The notes below the pieces were generated by a model. It was not told where the DNA came from, made no database searches, and saw nothing but the letters and a program-made list of their open reading frames with translations. 64,000 bases of DNA from an uncultured Flavobacteriaceae bacterium. GTDB taxonomy: Bacteria > Bacteroidota > Bacteroidia > Flavobacteriales > Flavobacteriaceae. Numbering within the stretch: position 1 is the stretch's first letter; each line of letters starts with the position of its first letter. The stretch lies in the NCBI GenBank assembly GCA_947494715.1, contig CANLWG010000008.1, forward strand, positions 124,001-188,000, in the 5' to 3' direction. Positions 9,463 through 17,799 of this stretch are shown here, one piece after another. The position numbers were made by a program, and so were the translations under genes.

Positions 9463-10621
9463 TAAATCTTAGGTTATAATTGATGATAAATTCGGAAGCT
9501 TCCCGGATTGCGCCTTCGGCCGATTTGTTCTTCAAAACTATGTCCGCGTGGAATTGAATGGGCCTGGTGGCATTGGAAGGACAAAGGGACCAACCCGCCC
9601 TGAGCATATTACTAAGGTCGTTTACATCATCACCGATATAAGCAATTTCTTTAGGAGAAATGTTCCGTTCCGTACAGATATCTTCCAAACAGGAATATTT
9701 GTCCTTTATTCCGAGAAAGACATCCTCTATTTTTAACTTTTTCATTCGTTGTGCCACAACTTCTGAGTTTTCAGATGTCATTACCATGACCTTTACATCG
9801 TGCTGTCTCAATATTTCAAGTCCCATGCCGTCCCGCATGTCGAACACTTTAGAGAATTCCCCCTCGCTATTGAATGTCACCCGGCCATCCGTAAATACCC
9901 CATCTACATCCAAAATCAAATAATTGATACGTTGTGCGGATTTGTTTTGCTTAAAGTTGGAGATCAACAATTGTTCCGCAACTTGCCAATCCGTTTCGGA
10001 ATCGATTTCTATCAATGTGTCCTCGGACATCTCTATAATACCTATTTTTCCACTTAATCGATTCCTTGAGGCCAGTAAGGCAGATTTAGTAGTACAATAG
10101 AGTGCTCCGTTTTCTATGAGTAGACCTTCAAAATCTTGCCTCCGCGGACGATTACGGAAATCGTAATTCAGAGGTTTTCCATCTTTTGACCATGTAAACC
10201 TATGCGTGTTCACCACACTTAAAACAGCATCCAATTTTTCTTTTTGCAATTTTTCCAATCCCCGGTCAATATCCGTTCTTCGGGTCAAGGGTGATGTGGC
10301 CTGTAGCAAACAGAAAATATCGAAATCTGTTTCTACTTTGTCACAAAACTCCAATATGGCCGCTTCCGTTGAAGAGGTGTCCGAGGCATTTTCCGAAGAA
10401 CGTTCGAGACACTTCACCTTGGCCGACCAGTTAAAATAGGTACTCACATAATCAATGATTTCCGTATCATCGGTAAAAATGAATACCTCATCCAAATTCG
10501 AAAAAATGGCCTCTGTAAGCATCCAGGTAAACAAGGGCCTACCCAATAATTTTTTCTTGTTCTTACCCGGAATACCTTTGGAGTTTTTTCTAAGGGGAAT
10601 GAATCCTATCGATTTAGACAT
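9452..10621 (-). CDS. neuA: CMP-sialic acid synthetase fused to HAD (KDO8P-type) phosphatase
   Basis: A 389-residue fusion. Residues 1-225 are an acylneuraminate cytidylyltransferase: IPLRKNSKGIPGKNKK is the nucleotide loop, followed by LLQATSPLTRRTDID and an IENGALYCT segment. Residues 233-389 are a HAD phosphatase of the KDO8P/KDN9P type: LDVDGVFTDG carries the nucleophile D238 and acid D240, with MTSEN and IGDDVNDLSNM motifs. Such fusions occur in animal CMAS; in Bacteroides the KDN pathway uses separate proteins. The fusion suggests that the pathway passes through a 9-phosphate intermediate. It is the middle gene of the three-gene unit. Confidence 0.9.
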   Translation of the reverse strand: MSKSIGFIPLRKNSKGIPGKNKKKLLGRPLFTWMLTEAIFSNLDEVFIFTDDTEIIDYVSTYFNWSAKVKCLERSSENASDTSSTEAAILEFCDKVETDFDIFCLLQATSPLTRRTDIDRGLEKLQKEKLDAVLSVVNTHRFTWSKDGKPLNYDFRNRPRRQDFEGLLIENGALYCTTKSALLASRNRLSGKIGIIEMSEDTLIEIDSETDWQVAEQLLISNFKQNKSAQRINYLILDVDGVFTDGRVTFNSEGEFSKVFDMRDGMGLEILRQHDVKVMVMTSENSEVVAQRMKKLKIEDVFLGIKDKYSCLEDICTERNISPKEIAYIGDDVNDLSNMLRAGWSLCPSNATRPIQFHADIVLKNKSAEGAIREASEFIINYNLRFNDL

Positions 10622-10629
10622 ATTGTGAT

Positions 10630-11709
10630 TTATTGGTCCACGACCATGTTTTCTATTAAATTCCGGGTAGCCTTAACGGTAAATTTATCCAAATAATCCT
10701 TACCCAGAAAAAATCGCTCCTTTACAATTTCCAAATTGGAAAGCGCCGTGGAGAAAAGGGTATATCCCTGTTCAAAATAAAATCCTTTCCTAAGGCCTAA
10801 AATTTCAATCGGGAACAGTGCCGGAAGTATAACAATATCGGTAAAATGTTCTTCATATTTTGTTGTTTCCCTTGGATGTACTTTTAGTACAATGGTCATA
10901 TTTTTTGGCACTTTGGAGATTACATCCGAATAGATTTTTATTTTTTCCGACTCATTTTTAATGACCTTGTCCTCGGAAATGGGCTGGCTAAGTATTAAAG
11001 CGTTGTTTTGCCCTTCTATTTTAAACGTATCCTTGGGAAGAAAAACTTCAAAAATTTCATTTTTTGTCGTTTCGTCCAATTTCGTCGTTTCTTTTTTGAT
11101 GTTAAGTTCCACAGCCTTTTTTTGTAGAGGTTGAGGTAACCTTTCTGGGAATTGGGCAAAAATAGTCTTCACTTCCTTATCGAAACCTCCGCCAACGGGT
11201 GTTTTTGTAAGATAATGCTTTATCAACTGTTCAAAAAAACTATGTCTTTGACTATATGTTCGCGCACCGTCCTCGATCATTTTGATATCCTTTTTTCCAA
11301 ACTCGTATAGAAAATAACTCTTGGAAGAATCCGTATCGCATAGATAGAGGTCAGATGAATCAATGAATACTTTTTCTTCTCTTAAAGCAGGATGTTTTTC
11401 TTCCAAATAGGGAGGTAGCTTTTTCTTTCTTCGAAAAGAGTAATCAAATTTGCCCAAATCAGCTACATGATCCTTACGCTCCGAAATTATATGCACATCC
11501 CGGAAAAACTGCCTTTTCAGATTAGGGATCAAAGTCTCTATCAAGGGTGTGCTTTCCACTAAGAACAAAAGATTATTTCCGTAGTCGTATGTATGATATC
11601 CCGAATCTCGGATGATATGTAGTATGGAAAGGTAAATGTGGTAGATAGTGGATCCCACGTAGGTACGGCGAATAGAATTTTTTGGATTTATATTGGAGAT
11701 GGAACTCAA
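10630..11709 (-). CDS. putative sialyltransferase (GT52/polysialyltransferase-like)
   Basis: A 359-residue protein counted from a TTG at 11709; a GTG at 11658 (residue 18) is an alternative start and would reduce overlap with upstream signals. It shows the three motifs shared by bacterial sialyltransferases of GT38, GT52 and GT97: acidic-acidic-Gly as E146-D147-G148 in MIEDGARTY, His-Pro as H278-P279 in LKVHPRE, and Ser-Thr at 320-321 in LFSTALSN. LILSQPISED and LFPIEIL also fit GT52. The gene is 8 bases upstream of neuA, so it likely uses the CMP-sugar made by its neighbours to cap a surface glycan. Acceptor and linkage are unknown. Confidence 0.72.
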   Translation of the reverse strand: MSSISNINPKNSIRRTYVGSTIYHIYLSILHIIRDSGYHTYDYGNNLLFLVESTPLIETLIPNLKRQFFRDVHIISERKDHVADLGKFDYSFRRKKKLPPYLEEKHPALREEKVFIDSSDLYLCDTDSSKSYFLYEFGKKDIKMIEDGARTYSQRHSFFEQLIKHYLTKTPVGGGFDKEVKTIFAQFPERLPQPLQKKAVELNIKKETTKLDETTKNEIFEVFLPKDTFKIEGQNNALILSQPISEDKVIKNESEKIKIYSDVISKVPKNMTIVLKVHPRETTKYEEHFTDIVILPALFPIEILGLRKGFYFEQGYTLFSTALSNLEIVKERFFLGKDYLDKFTVKATRNLIENMVVDQ

Positions 11710-11722
11710 AAAACTACATTTG
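11693..11722 (+). promoter_or_regulatory. full Bacteroidota promoter TTG-N19-TACATTTG
   Basis: TTG at 11693-11695, 19 bases, then TACATTTG at 11715-11722: an ideal match to the Bacteroidota -33/-7 promoter. It directs transcription to the right, starting near 11729. This places the GTG at 11638 and the upstream half of that frame outside the mRNA and favours the TTG at 11752 as the GT2 start. Confidence 0.7.
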
Positions 11723-11732
11723 TAAAGTTGGA

Positions 11733-11740
11733 CAAATTTA
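11733..11740 (-). promoter_or_regulatory. candidate -7 box for the sialic acid unit
   Basis: Minus-strand TAAATTTG is an exact TAnnTTTG, 24 bases before the TTG at 11709 of the sialyltransferase gene. No -33 TTG is found at the usual spacing. It nearly touches the oppositely directed promoter, so the two transcripts probably start back to back. Confidence 0.4.
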
Positions 11741-11751
11741 AGGAAAATAGC

Positions 11752-12564
11752 TTGAGCACGGTCAGTGTAATCATAAGTACCTATAATAAACCAGAATGGC
11801 TTAAAAAGGTTCTATGGGGGTTTCAATGTCAGACCTATAAGGATTTTGAGGTTATTATCGCCGATGATGGTTCCGGTGAAGAAACTCGGGAACTTATAGC
11901 CGAAATGGAGGAAAAGGTTAGTTACCCGATAAATCATGTATGGCAGGAGGATGATGGATTTCAAAAATGTAGGATCCTCAACAAAGCCATACAAGCAAGT
12001 ACAACCGATTATATAATCATGACGGATGGGGACTGTATTCCACGTGAAGACTTTGTTCAGGTGCATTACATCAATAAGGAACCTGGTTATTTTATATCCG
12101 GGGGATATTATATGTTGCCGATGAATATTTCAAAGGCCATTACTTTGGAAGATATTGAAATGCAAAATTGTTTTAATATCCAATGGCTTAAGGAAAAAGG
12201 TATCCCAAAGACATTTAAGAACAACAAACTGACGGCGAGAGGGTTCATATCTACCTTGTTCAATACGTTTACCCCCACCAATGCCAGTTGGAACGGTCAT
12301 AATTCCTCTGGATGGAAGAAGGATATTCTTAATGTAAATGGATTTGACGAAAGGATGCAGTACGGAGGTGAGGATCGTGAATTTGGGGAACGCCTTTTCA
12401 ATTTTGGTGTTCGATCAAAACAATTAAGATACAGTGCGGTCTGTATTCATTTAGATCATGAGCGAGGATATAGAACACCTGAGGCTATTGCCAAGAATCA
12501 GGTAATCCGTAGGGAAGTAAGGCAGAAAAAAAGTGTATGGACTTATTATGGCATTACCAAGTAA
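11752..12564 (+). CDS. glycosyltransferase family 2
   Basis: About 270 residues from a TTG start that gives MSTVSVIISTYNKPEWL, the usual GT2 opening; an ideal promoter just upstream rules out the longer GTG frame. IIADDGSGEE is the nucleotide-binding acidic loop and TDGDCIPRE the DxD metal site. VNGFDERMQYGGEDREFGERL is the region that carries the catalytic acid and is typical of galactosyl/N-acetylgalactosaminyl-type GT-A enzymes (GT2 with a glyco_tranf_2C-like end). It is divergent from the sialic acid unit and probably helps build the same envelope glycan. Donor and acceptor are unknown. The 3' end overlaps the next gene tail to tail by 19 bases. Confidence 0.85.
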   Translation: MSTVSVIISTYNKPEWLKKVLWGFQCQTYKDFEVIIADDGSGEETRELIAEMEEKVSYPINHVWQEDDGFQKCRILNKAIQASTTDYIIMTDGDCIPREDFVQVHYINKEPGYFISGGYYMLPMNISKAITLEDIEMQNCFNIQWLKEKGIPKTFKNNKLTARGFISTLFNTFTPTNASWNGHNSSGWKKDILNVNGFDERMQYGGEDREFGERLFNFGVRSKQLRYSAVCIHLDHERGYRTPEAIAKNQVIRREVRQKKSVWTYYGITK

Positions 12565-13340
12565 TAGGCTAATTCGTTCTTTTTCTCCAATTTTTTAAGC
12601 TCGCGATATCTTTCCAAATCGCTCAAGGCGTTCAGGTAGCAAATGGTAATTCCATTTTTACCGTCCAAGATACCTAGACGGAGGAAGTAGTGGTTGAAAA
12701 ATTTCCATAGAGGCTTAAAAATCAATGACAAAAAGCTAAATCTTCGCTCCCGATAAAAATCCTCTTTTGCTTTTAAACGCCCATATTTCAGCATTTTAGA
12801 CTTATAGTCTTCATAATTCTTGTAGCAATAATGTGTCAATTTTTCCTTAAGGATACCAGATGTGCCATCCACCACTAATGTTTCATGAACTATTTTTTTA
12901 TCGGAAAATCGGGCCTTACTTTTTCGGAACAATCTATAGTTTTTATCCGTTTGCCATCCACTGAAGTGTAAAGGACTATCTTGGAACATGAATTTTCTAT
13001 AAAACCAATACGCGGCATGGCCTTTATCACTGTTGACCGTATCAACAATCTCTGATTTGAGTACTTCCGAAACCACTTCATCTGCATCCAAAAACAATAC
13101 CCAATCATGAGAAGCTTGCTTCAGGGCAAAAGATTTTTGAAGGGTAAAATTGGAGAAAGGATGTTGAATGACATTGATTTTTGGATGATTTTGTAAAAAC
13201 TCATACGTACCATCCGTACTATAGGAATCTACAACTATGATTTCATCTGCAAAGGATATGGAGTCGATACATTTTTCAATATAACCAATCTCGTTATAAG
13301 CAATTATAAGTGCGGATATTTTCTCTTTTGGGTAGTTCAT
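12546..13340 (-). CDS. glycosyltransferase family 2, WaaE/KdtX-like
   Basis: About 264 residues from the ATG of MNYPKEKISALIIAYNE; a longer frame to 13376 touches a -7 promoter box and is less likely. The order ISALIIAYNE, IIVVDSYSTDGTYEF, WVLFLDADEVVS and a GWQTDKNYRLFRKSKARFSD region is that of the small GT2 enzymes of lipopolysaccharide core assembly (WaaE/KdtX type). It lacks membrane segments and should act at the inner face of the cytoplasmic membrane. Sugar specificity cannot be read from sequence. Confidence 0.85.
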   Translation of the reverse strand: MNYPKEKISALIIAYNEIGYIEKCIDSISFADEIIVVDSYSTDGTYEFLQNHPKINVIQHPFSNFTLQKSFALKQASHDWVLFLDADEVVSEVLKSEIVDTVNSDKGHAAYWFYRKFMFQDSPLHFSGWQTDKNYRLFRKSKARFSDKKIVHETLVVDGTSGILKEKLTHYCYKNYEDYKSKMLKYGRLKAKEDFYRERRFSFLSLIFKPLWKFFNHYFLRLGILDGKNGITICYLNALSDLERYRELKKLEKKNELAYYLVMP

Positions 13341-13377
13341 AACAATAATTCTAAGTAGGTGTAACCCGTTTGGCAAA

Positions 13378-13385
13378 CAAAATTA
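13378..13385 (-). promoter_or_regulatory. Bacteroidota -7 box for the WaaE-like gene
   Basis: Minus-strand TAATTTTG, an exact TAnnTTTG, 37 bases upstream of the ATG at 13340. It supports that ATG as the start. No clear -33 TTG. Confidence 0.45.
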
Positions 13386-13442
13386 TAACTAAAAAAAATA
13401 GAAAAAAGTATATTATAGTATAAATTTCTTACAAATCCACTT

Positions 13443-14258
13443 TTACACGGCTACATCGTACTCCCTCAGCGCATCATTAAGGGAAGTCTTTTTATTTGTA
13501 CTTTCTTTTCTCGTACCGATGATCAGGGCACATGGTACTTGATAATCTCCCGCCTTGAATTTCTTTGTGTAGCTCCCTGGTATAACAACTGAACGGGCCG
13601 GAACCCTACCTTTGGTTTCCACAGGAGAACTCCCGGTAACATCAATGATTTTAGTAGAAGCCGTAAGGACTACATTGGCTCCCAAAACGGCCTCCTTTTC
13701 CACACGGACTCCTTCAACCACAATACATCTTGAACCGATGAACGCATTATTCTCAATGATGACAGGGGCTGCCTGTAAGGGTTCCAAAACACCTCCAATG
13801 CCAACACCACCACTTAAATGCACATTTTTCCCTATTTGGGCACAACTACCTACCGTTGCCCAGGTATCTACCATGGTACCTTCATCCACATATGCCCCTA
13901 TATTCACGTAACTGGGCATTAAAATGGTTCCCGGCGAAATATAGGCACCATGTCTGGCCACGGCGTGGGGCACTACCCGAATACCCTTTTTTTGATACCC
14001 CCTTTTTAATGGAATTTTGTCATGGTATTCAAAGATGCCGGCTTCCAGAACCTCCATTTTTTGTATGGGGAAATACAATACGACTCCCTTTTTTACCCAT
14101 TCATTAATTTGCCACCCATCATTTGTAGGTTCCGCGCAGCGTAGTTTTCCCTCATCAATATAATCTATAAGTTTACGGATGGCATCTTGGGTATCAGATT
14201 GCTTTAGAAGTTCCCGGTTATCCCATGCGTTTTCAATAATTTGTCTCAGTTCGGTCAT
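13443..14258 (-). CDS. dapD: 2,3,4,5-tetrahydropyridine-2,6-dicarboxylate N-succinyltransferase
   Basis: A 271-residue enzyme of lysine/diaminopimelate synthesis that transfers succinyl from succinyl-CoA to tetrahydrodipicolinate. The left-handed beta-helix is evident in the hexapeptide repeats of residues 95-200 (GAYISPGTILMPSYVNIGA, GSCAQIGKNVHLSGGVGIG, NAFIGSRCIVVEGVRV). Length and N-terminal region (ENAWDNRELL) fit DapD. In the related genomes I recall, it lies next to ruvX-def as here. Confidence 0.96.
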   Translation of the reverse strand: MTELRQIIENAWDNRELLKQSDTQDAIRKLIDYIDEGKLRCAEPTNDGWQINEWVKKGVVLYFPIQKMEVLEAGIFEYHDKIPLKRGYQKKGIRVVPHAVARHGAYISPGTILMPSYVNIGAYVDEGTMVDTWATVGSCAQIGKNVHLSGGVGIGGVLEPLQAAPVIIENNAFIGSRCIVVEGVRVEKEAVLGANVVLTASTKIIDVTGSSPVETKGRVPARSVVIPGSYTKKFKAGDYQVPCALIIGTRKESTNKKTSLNDALREYDVAV

Positions 14259-14277
14259 TTGTTGAATAAAATTTTAT

Positions 14278-14285
14278 CAAATATA
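14278..14285 (-). promoter_or_regulatory. Bacteroidota -7 box for dapD
   Basis: Minus-strand TATATTTG matches TAnnTTTG exactly, 19 bases before the dapD ATG. No TTG at the -33 spacing was seen. Confidence 0.45.
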
Positions 14286-14339
14286 CAGGTCATCGTTCAA
14301 TTCGTACATCCTTATGTGCCGTTATTACGTATTATGGAT

Positions 14340-14347
14340 TATTTTTG
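14340..14347 (+). promoter_or_regulatory. candidate -7 box for ruvX-def
   Basis: TATTTTTG fits TAnnTTTG and lies 14 bases before the TTG start of ruvX at 14362. The -33 element is not recognisable. Confidence 0.35.
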
Positions 14348-14361
14348 CCAAAAATTTAGGA

Positions 14362-14775
14362 TTGGGACGATTTTTGGCACTAGATTATGGAAAAAAGAGA
14401 ACGGGCATTGCCGTTACCGATGAATTGAAGTTAATCGCTTCAGGGTTGACTACTGTGCCCACGCATGAATTGTTTACTTTTCTTACGGAGTATTTGAAGA
14501 ACGAAACAGTAGATCAAATCATTGTGGGCGAACCCAAACAAATGGATAATACACCTTCCGAGGCAGAGGCCTTTATAACGCCTTTCTTAAGGAAGTTGTC
14601 CCTGAAATTTCCTGAAATACCCGTGGATCGCCAAGATGAGCGCTTTACCTCAAAAATGGCCTTTCGTACGATGATCGATTCAGGATTAAAGAAAAAACAA
14701 CGCAGGAACAAGGCTTTGGTGGATGAGATAAGTGCTACGTTAATCCTACAGGACTATTTAAAAAGAAAGCAATGA
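14362..14775 (+). CDS. ruvX: putative Holliday junction resolvase / pre-16S rRNA nuclease
   Basis: A YqgF/RuvX-family RNase H-fold nuclease. I place the start at a TTG giving MGRFLALDYGKKRTGIA, because that is where family alignments begin and a promoter box lies just upstream; about 137 residues result, the normal length. ALDYGKKRTG holds the first catalytic aspartate, IIVGEPKQMDNT the middle acidic strand, and DQDERFTSKMA with VDEISATLILQDYL the end. It overlaps def by 4 bases (ATGA). Confidence 0.92.
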   Translation: MGRFLALDYGKKRTGIAVTDELKLIASGLTTVPTHELFTFLTEYLKNETVDQIIVGEPKQMDNTPSEAEAFITPFLRKLSLKFPEIPVDRQDERFTSKMAFRTMIDSGLKKKQRRNKALVDEISATLILQDYLKRKQ

Positions 14776-15362
14776 CATTACCAATAGTAGCCTACGGCGA
14801 CCCGGTGTTGCGCAAGGTGGGCAAGGAGATAGATGAAAAATATCCCCAATTGGATGAACTCTTGACCAATATGTGGGAGACCATGTACAATGCCAATGGT
14901 GTGGGTCTGGCCGCACCACAGATAGGGTTGCCCATCCGCCTGTTTTTGGTAGATACCACTCCTTTTGCGGATGATGAAGACCTCTCGGAAGAAGAACGAA
15001 AAAAGTTGAACGGCTTTAAAAAGGCTTTTATCAATGCTAAAATGGAGAAGGAGGTGGGTGAGGAATGGACCTTTAATGAAGGTTGCCTTAGCATTCCTGA
15101 TATCCGCGAGGATATAAAGCGGATGGATACCATCACCGTTTCTTATTTGGATGAAAATTTTAAAGAACATACGGAAACCTACGACGGGTTGCTGGCCCGT
15201 GTAATTCAACATGAATATGATCATATTGAAGGTGTACTCTTTACGGATAAGCTTTCACCCTTGAAAAAACGGTTGCTCAAAGGAAGGTTGAACAATATTT
15301 CCAAAGGTAAGATCGAGGTGGATTATCGCATGCGTTTTCCCAATCTAAAAAAGGGACGTTAA
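14772..15362 (+). CDS. def: peptide deformylase
   Basis: A 196-residue metalloenzyme that removes the N-terminal formyl group from new proteins. The three signatures are all present: GVGLAAPQIG (residues 43-52), EGCLSIPDIRE with the metal cysteine, and QHEYDHIEGVLF with the HExxH-type site (HEYDH). The long loop between motifs 1 and 2 is usual in Bacteroidota. It is translationally coupled to ruvX. Confidence 0.97.
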   Translation: MTLPIVAYGDPVLRKVGKEIDEKYPQLDELLTNMWETMYNANGVGLAAPQIGLPIRLFLVDTTPFADDEDLSEEERKKLNGFKKAFINAKMEKEVGEEWTFNEGCLSIPDIREDIKRMDTITVSYLDENFKEHTETYDGLLARVIQHEYDHIEGVLFTDKLSPLKKRLLKGRLNNISKGKIEVDYRMRFPNLKKGR

Positions 15363-15544
15363 ATTTAAGACTTCTTGTGCCAAAAGACACTTTTTTGTTT
15401 AGCTTGCCCTATAAATTTGGGTTCCCATTTAGTTTAGTGAAAAGCAAATCGGGAATTAGAACGTGTTGTTCCAAAAAATTTCTTTATTTAATTCTCAGGT
15501 CAAACGAAAAGTACCATATTTGCGCCTTTAAATTCTTAGATTAA

Positions 15545-15964
15545 ATGAGTTTAGACAAAATTCTTTCCATAGGCGGTAAGCCGGGTCTTTATAGACTACT
15601 GACCCAGACACGAACCGGTTTTGTGGCCGAGTCCCTTTTAGATAAAAAAAGAGTATCTGTTGGTGCGCACAACAACGTTAGCGTACTTTCGGAAATAGCT
15701 ATCTATACCTTGGAAGAGGAATTGCCATTACGGGAAGTTTTCCAAAAAATCCAGGTAAAGGAAAAAGGGGGGAAAACCTCCGTTGCCCATAAGGCCGAGA
15801 AAATAGTCTTAGAGGAATACTTCTTTAAAGTATTGCCCAATTATGATGAGGACAGGGTCTATGCCAGCGATATTAAAAAAGTGATCCAATGGTATAACCT
15901 CTTATATGATAACGGCATTACCAATTTTTCTGATGATGAGGAAGACTCCTCTGAAGAGGAATAG
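15545..15964 (+). CDS. DUF5606 domain protein
   Basis: A 139-residue protein. It begins MSLDKILSIGGKPGLYRLL and continues with LSEIAIYTLEEELPLREVF, the pattern of the DUF5606 family found across Bacteroidota. A basic middle (VKEKGGKTSVAHKAEK) is followed by a helical second half and an acidic tail DDEEDSSEEE. No enzymatic motif is visible and the function is unknown. As I recall from other flavobacteria, it is normally followed directly by mazG; here mazG lies about 33 kb away. Confidence 0.88.
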   Translation: MSLDKILSIGGKPGLYRLLTQTRTGFVAESLLDKKRVSVGAHNNVSVLSEIAIYTLEEELPLREVFQKIQVKEKGGKTSVAHKAEKIVLEEYFFKVLPNYDEDRVYASDIKKVIQWYNLLYDNGITNFSDDEEDSSEEE

Positions 15965-15983
15965 TGACTCAACGTCAAAAAAT

Positions 15984-16013
15984 AAAAGCCTGACAATTTG
16001 CCAAGGCTTTTTT
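15984..16013 (+). terminator. intrinsic terminator after DUF5606
   Basis: An 8-bp perfect stem (AAAAGCCT / AGGCTTTT) with a 12-base loop, running directly into a T tract, 19 bases after the DUF5606 stop. It closes the ruvX-def-DUF5606 unit. The upstream A tract would also serve transcripts coming from the right. Confidence 0.75.
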
Positions 16014-16112
16014 GTTAAATGGCAGGATGACATTGGTTATCCAATATATTTGTATATATAAGACCAAACAACGGTTCTCCCGTTGTGCCTTTTTCTTTCG
16101 CTTTGGATTTTT

Positions 16113-17729
16113 TCAATCCTTCTCTATCTCCTCATAAGTATACTTGCTCTTTTTCCAGTCGATTAAAGGTGAGGGGTAATATTTTACATTCATGCGATCC
16201 AGGAAGGGGGCCTGGTTGGCCAAGCGCACTTTATAATCCTCCCAATCACGGTTTTCCTCTGTGCTCCAACTCAGTTCGGAATAACCAAGGATACGGGGAA
16301 AGGCAAGATATTCCAGTTCATCAATATTACCGATGGTCTCTGACCAAAGTGGGGCCTCTACCCCCAGAATATTTTCTTTGGGAATACCACCATAGGTATC
16401 GGGATTCCATACATAGGCTGTATCCACCGGGATATAGGCAGCCCAATGGAGTCCATGTTTGGAAAGCGTATCGTATTGCATATCCAGATAGGCCTTCTTG
16501 GCAGGGGACACAATAAGTTGCATCCCTCTTTCAACCGCTTTTTTGGCGTTTTCCTCACTGGCCCACCACTGTGCTATTGAGGTGGAATCTATATCAGCTG
16601 TGGCAACTTCGTCCCAGCCTATCATACGTTTGCCGTGTTTTTTTACGATTTTTTCTACCTTTTCTACAAAATAGATATAATCATTTTTCTTGGTCACATG
16701 ACTTTCGTCACCTCCGATATGGAAATAGGGACCTGGTGTAATCGCTGAAATTTCCCGTACTACATCATCAATAAAGGCATATACCGTATCTTTTCGAGTA
16801 TCAAAAGTGCTAAAGCCTACGTGCGTACCTTCATAGAGTTTAGGTGTTTTTCCATTGCCATTCAAAAAAGGATAAGAAACGGATGCCGCATTGGTATGCC
16901 CCGGCATATCTACTTCAGGTATAATAGTCATGTAACGCTCCGCGGCATAGTTCACAATTTCGGTATAGTCCTCTTGGGTGAAAAACCCCCCGGCCTCACC
17001 ACCAACTTCGGTACTTCCACCAATTTCTGTGAGCTTGGGCCACGATTTGATTTCAATTCGCCATCCCTGGTCATCCGTTAAGTGTAGGTGCAACACATTG
17101 ATCTTGTAATAGGAGAGTAGGTCTATATACCTCTTCACATCCTCGACACTAAAGAAATGTCGGGCTACATCCAACATTGATCCTCGATACGCAAAGTTTG
17201 GATTGTCCGTAATCTTCCCTGAGGGAATAGGCCAAATACGCTGCTCGGCCAAGGTATCGTTGCTAGCTTCCGGAATGATTTGGCGTAAAGTCTGTATGCC
17301 GCGGAATGCCCCTTCGGCCGTGTTGGAATTCAAGATTACCGTATCCTGGGTAATATACAGCTCATAAGCTTCAGGAGATTCCATCTCCAGACTATCCGAT
17401 CGGTTGATATAAATAACCCGTTGTGTACCCTCGGGAGCATCCCTATTAACAGGGATTTCCAAGTCTATTTTAGATTTTATCTTTTTAGCTAAAAATTGCC
17501 CTACTTTTTCATACTCGGACTCGTTTTCAGAGGTAAAGATTGCCGTATAGCGATCCAAGGCAAAAGCGGAATGGGTCGGAATTATTTTCAGCGGTTTTGG
17601 CATAAAACTTTCCTGGGCCAGATCGGTAGGTGGAAAATTGATGGGTTTCTTTTTTTCTATTTGGCAGGCCAGAACATGAATAAGAATGAATAGAAGTGAA
17701 AAAGTTTTGATTAAGGTCGATTTAAGCAT
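16113..17729 (-). CDS. beta-N-acetylhexosaminidase, GH20, lipoprotein
   Basis: About 538 residues from the ATG at 17729. The N-terminus is an SPII signal (FILIHVLAC), so the enzyme is a lipoprotein. A GH20b-type domain (residues 40-150, with VNRDAPEGTQRVIYINR) precedes the TIM barrel. HIGGDESHV carries the catalytic Asp-Glu pair; GSMLDVARHFFSVEDVKRYID, HLHLTDDQGWRIEI and MPGHTNAA are family hallmarks. It removes terminal GlcNAc/GalNAc from chitin oligomers or glycoconjugates. The SGNH hydrolase 70 bases upstream is probably in the same transcript. Confidence 0.94.
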   Translation of the reverse strand: MLKSTLIKTFSLLFILIHVLACQIEKKKPINFPPTDLAQESFMPKPLKIIPTHSAFALDRYTAIFTSENESEYEKVGQFLAKKIKSKIDLEIPVNRDAPEGTQRVIYINRSDSLEMESPEAYELYITQDTVILNSNTAEGAFRGIQTLRQIIPEASNDTLAEQRIWPIPSGKITDNPNFAYRGSMLDVARHFFSVEDVKRYIDLLSYYKINVLHLHLTDDQGWRIEIKSWPKLTEIGGSTEVGGEAGGFFTQEDYTEIVNYAAERYMTIIPEVDMPGHTNAASVSYPFLNGNGKTPKLYEGTHVGFSTFDTRKDTVYAFIDDVVREISAITPGPYFHIGGDESHVTKKNDYIYFVEKVEKIVKKHGKRMIGWDEVATADIDSTSIAQWWASEENAKKAVERGMQLIVSPAKKAYLDMQYDTLSKHGLHWAAYIPVDTAYVWNPDTYGGIPKENILGVEAPLWSETIGNIDELEYLAFPRILGYSELSWSTEENRDWEDYKVRLANQAPFLDRMNVKYYPSPLIDWKKSKYTYEEIEKD

Positions 17730-17799
17730 TTTCAAAAAATTTATAGGTTGATATGTTGATCGATGAATATTTCTTTGATGGGTCATTACAATTTAAAAT

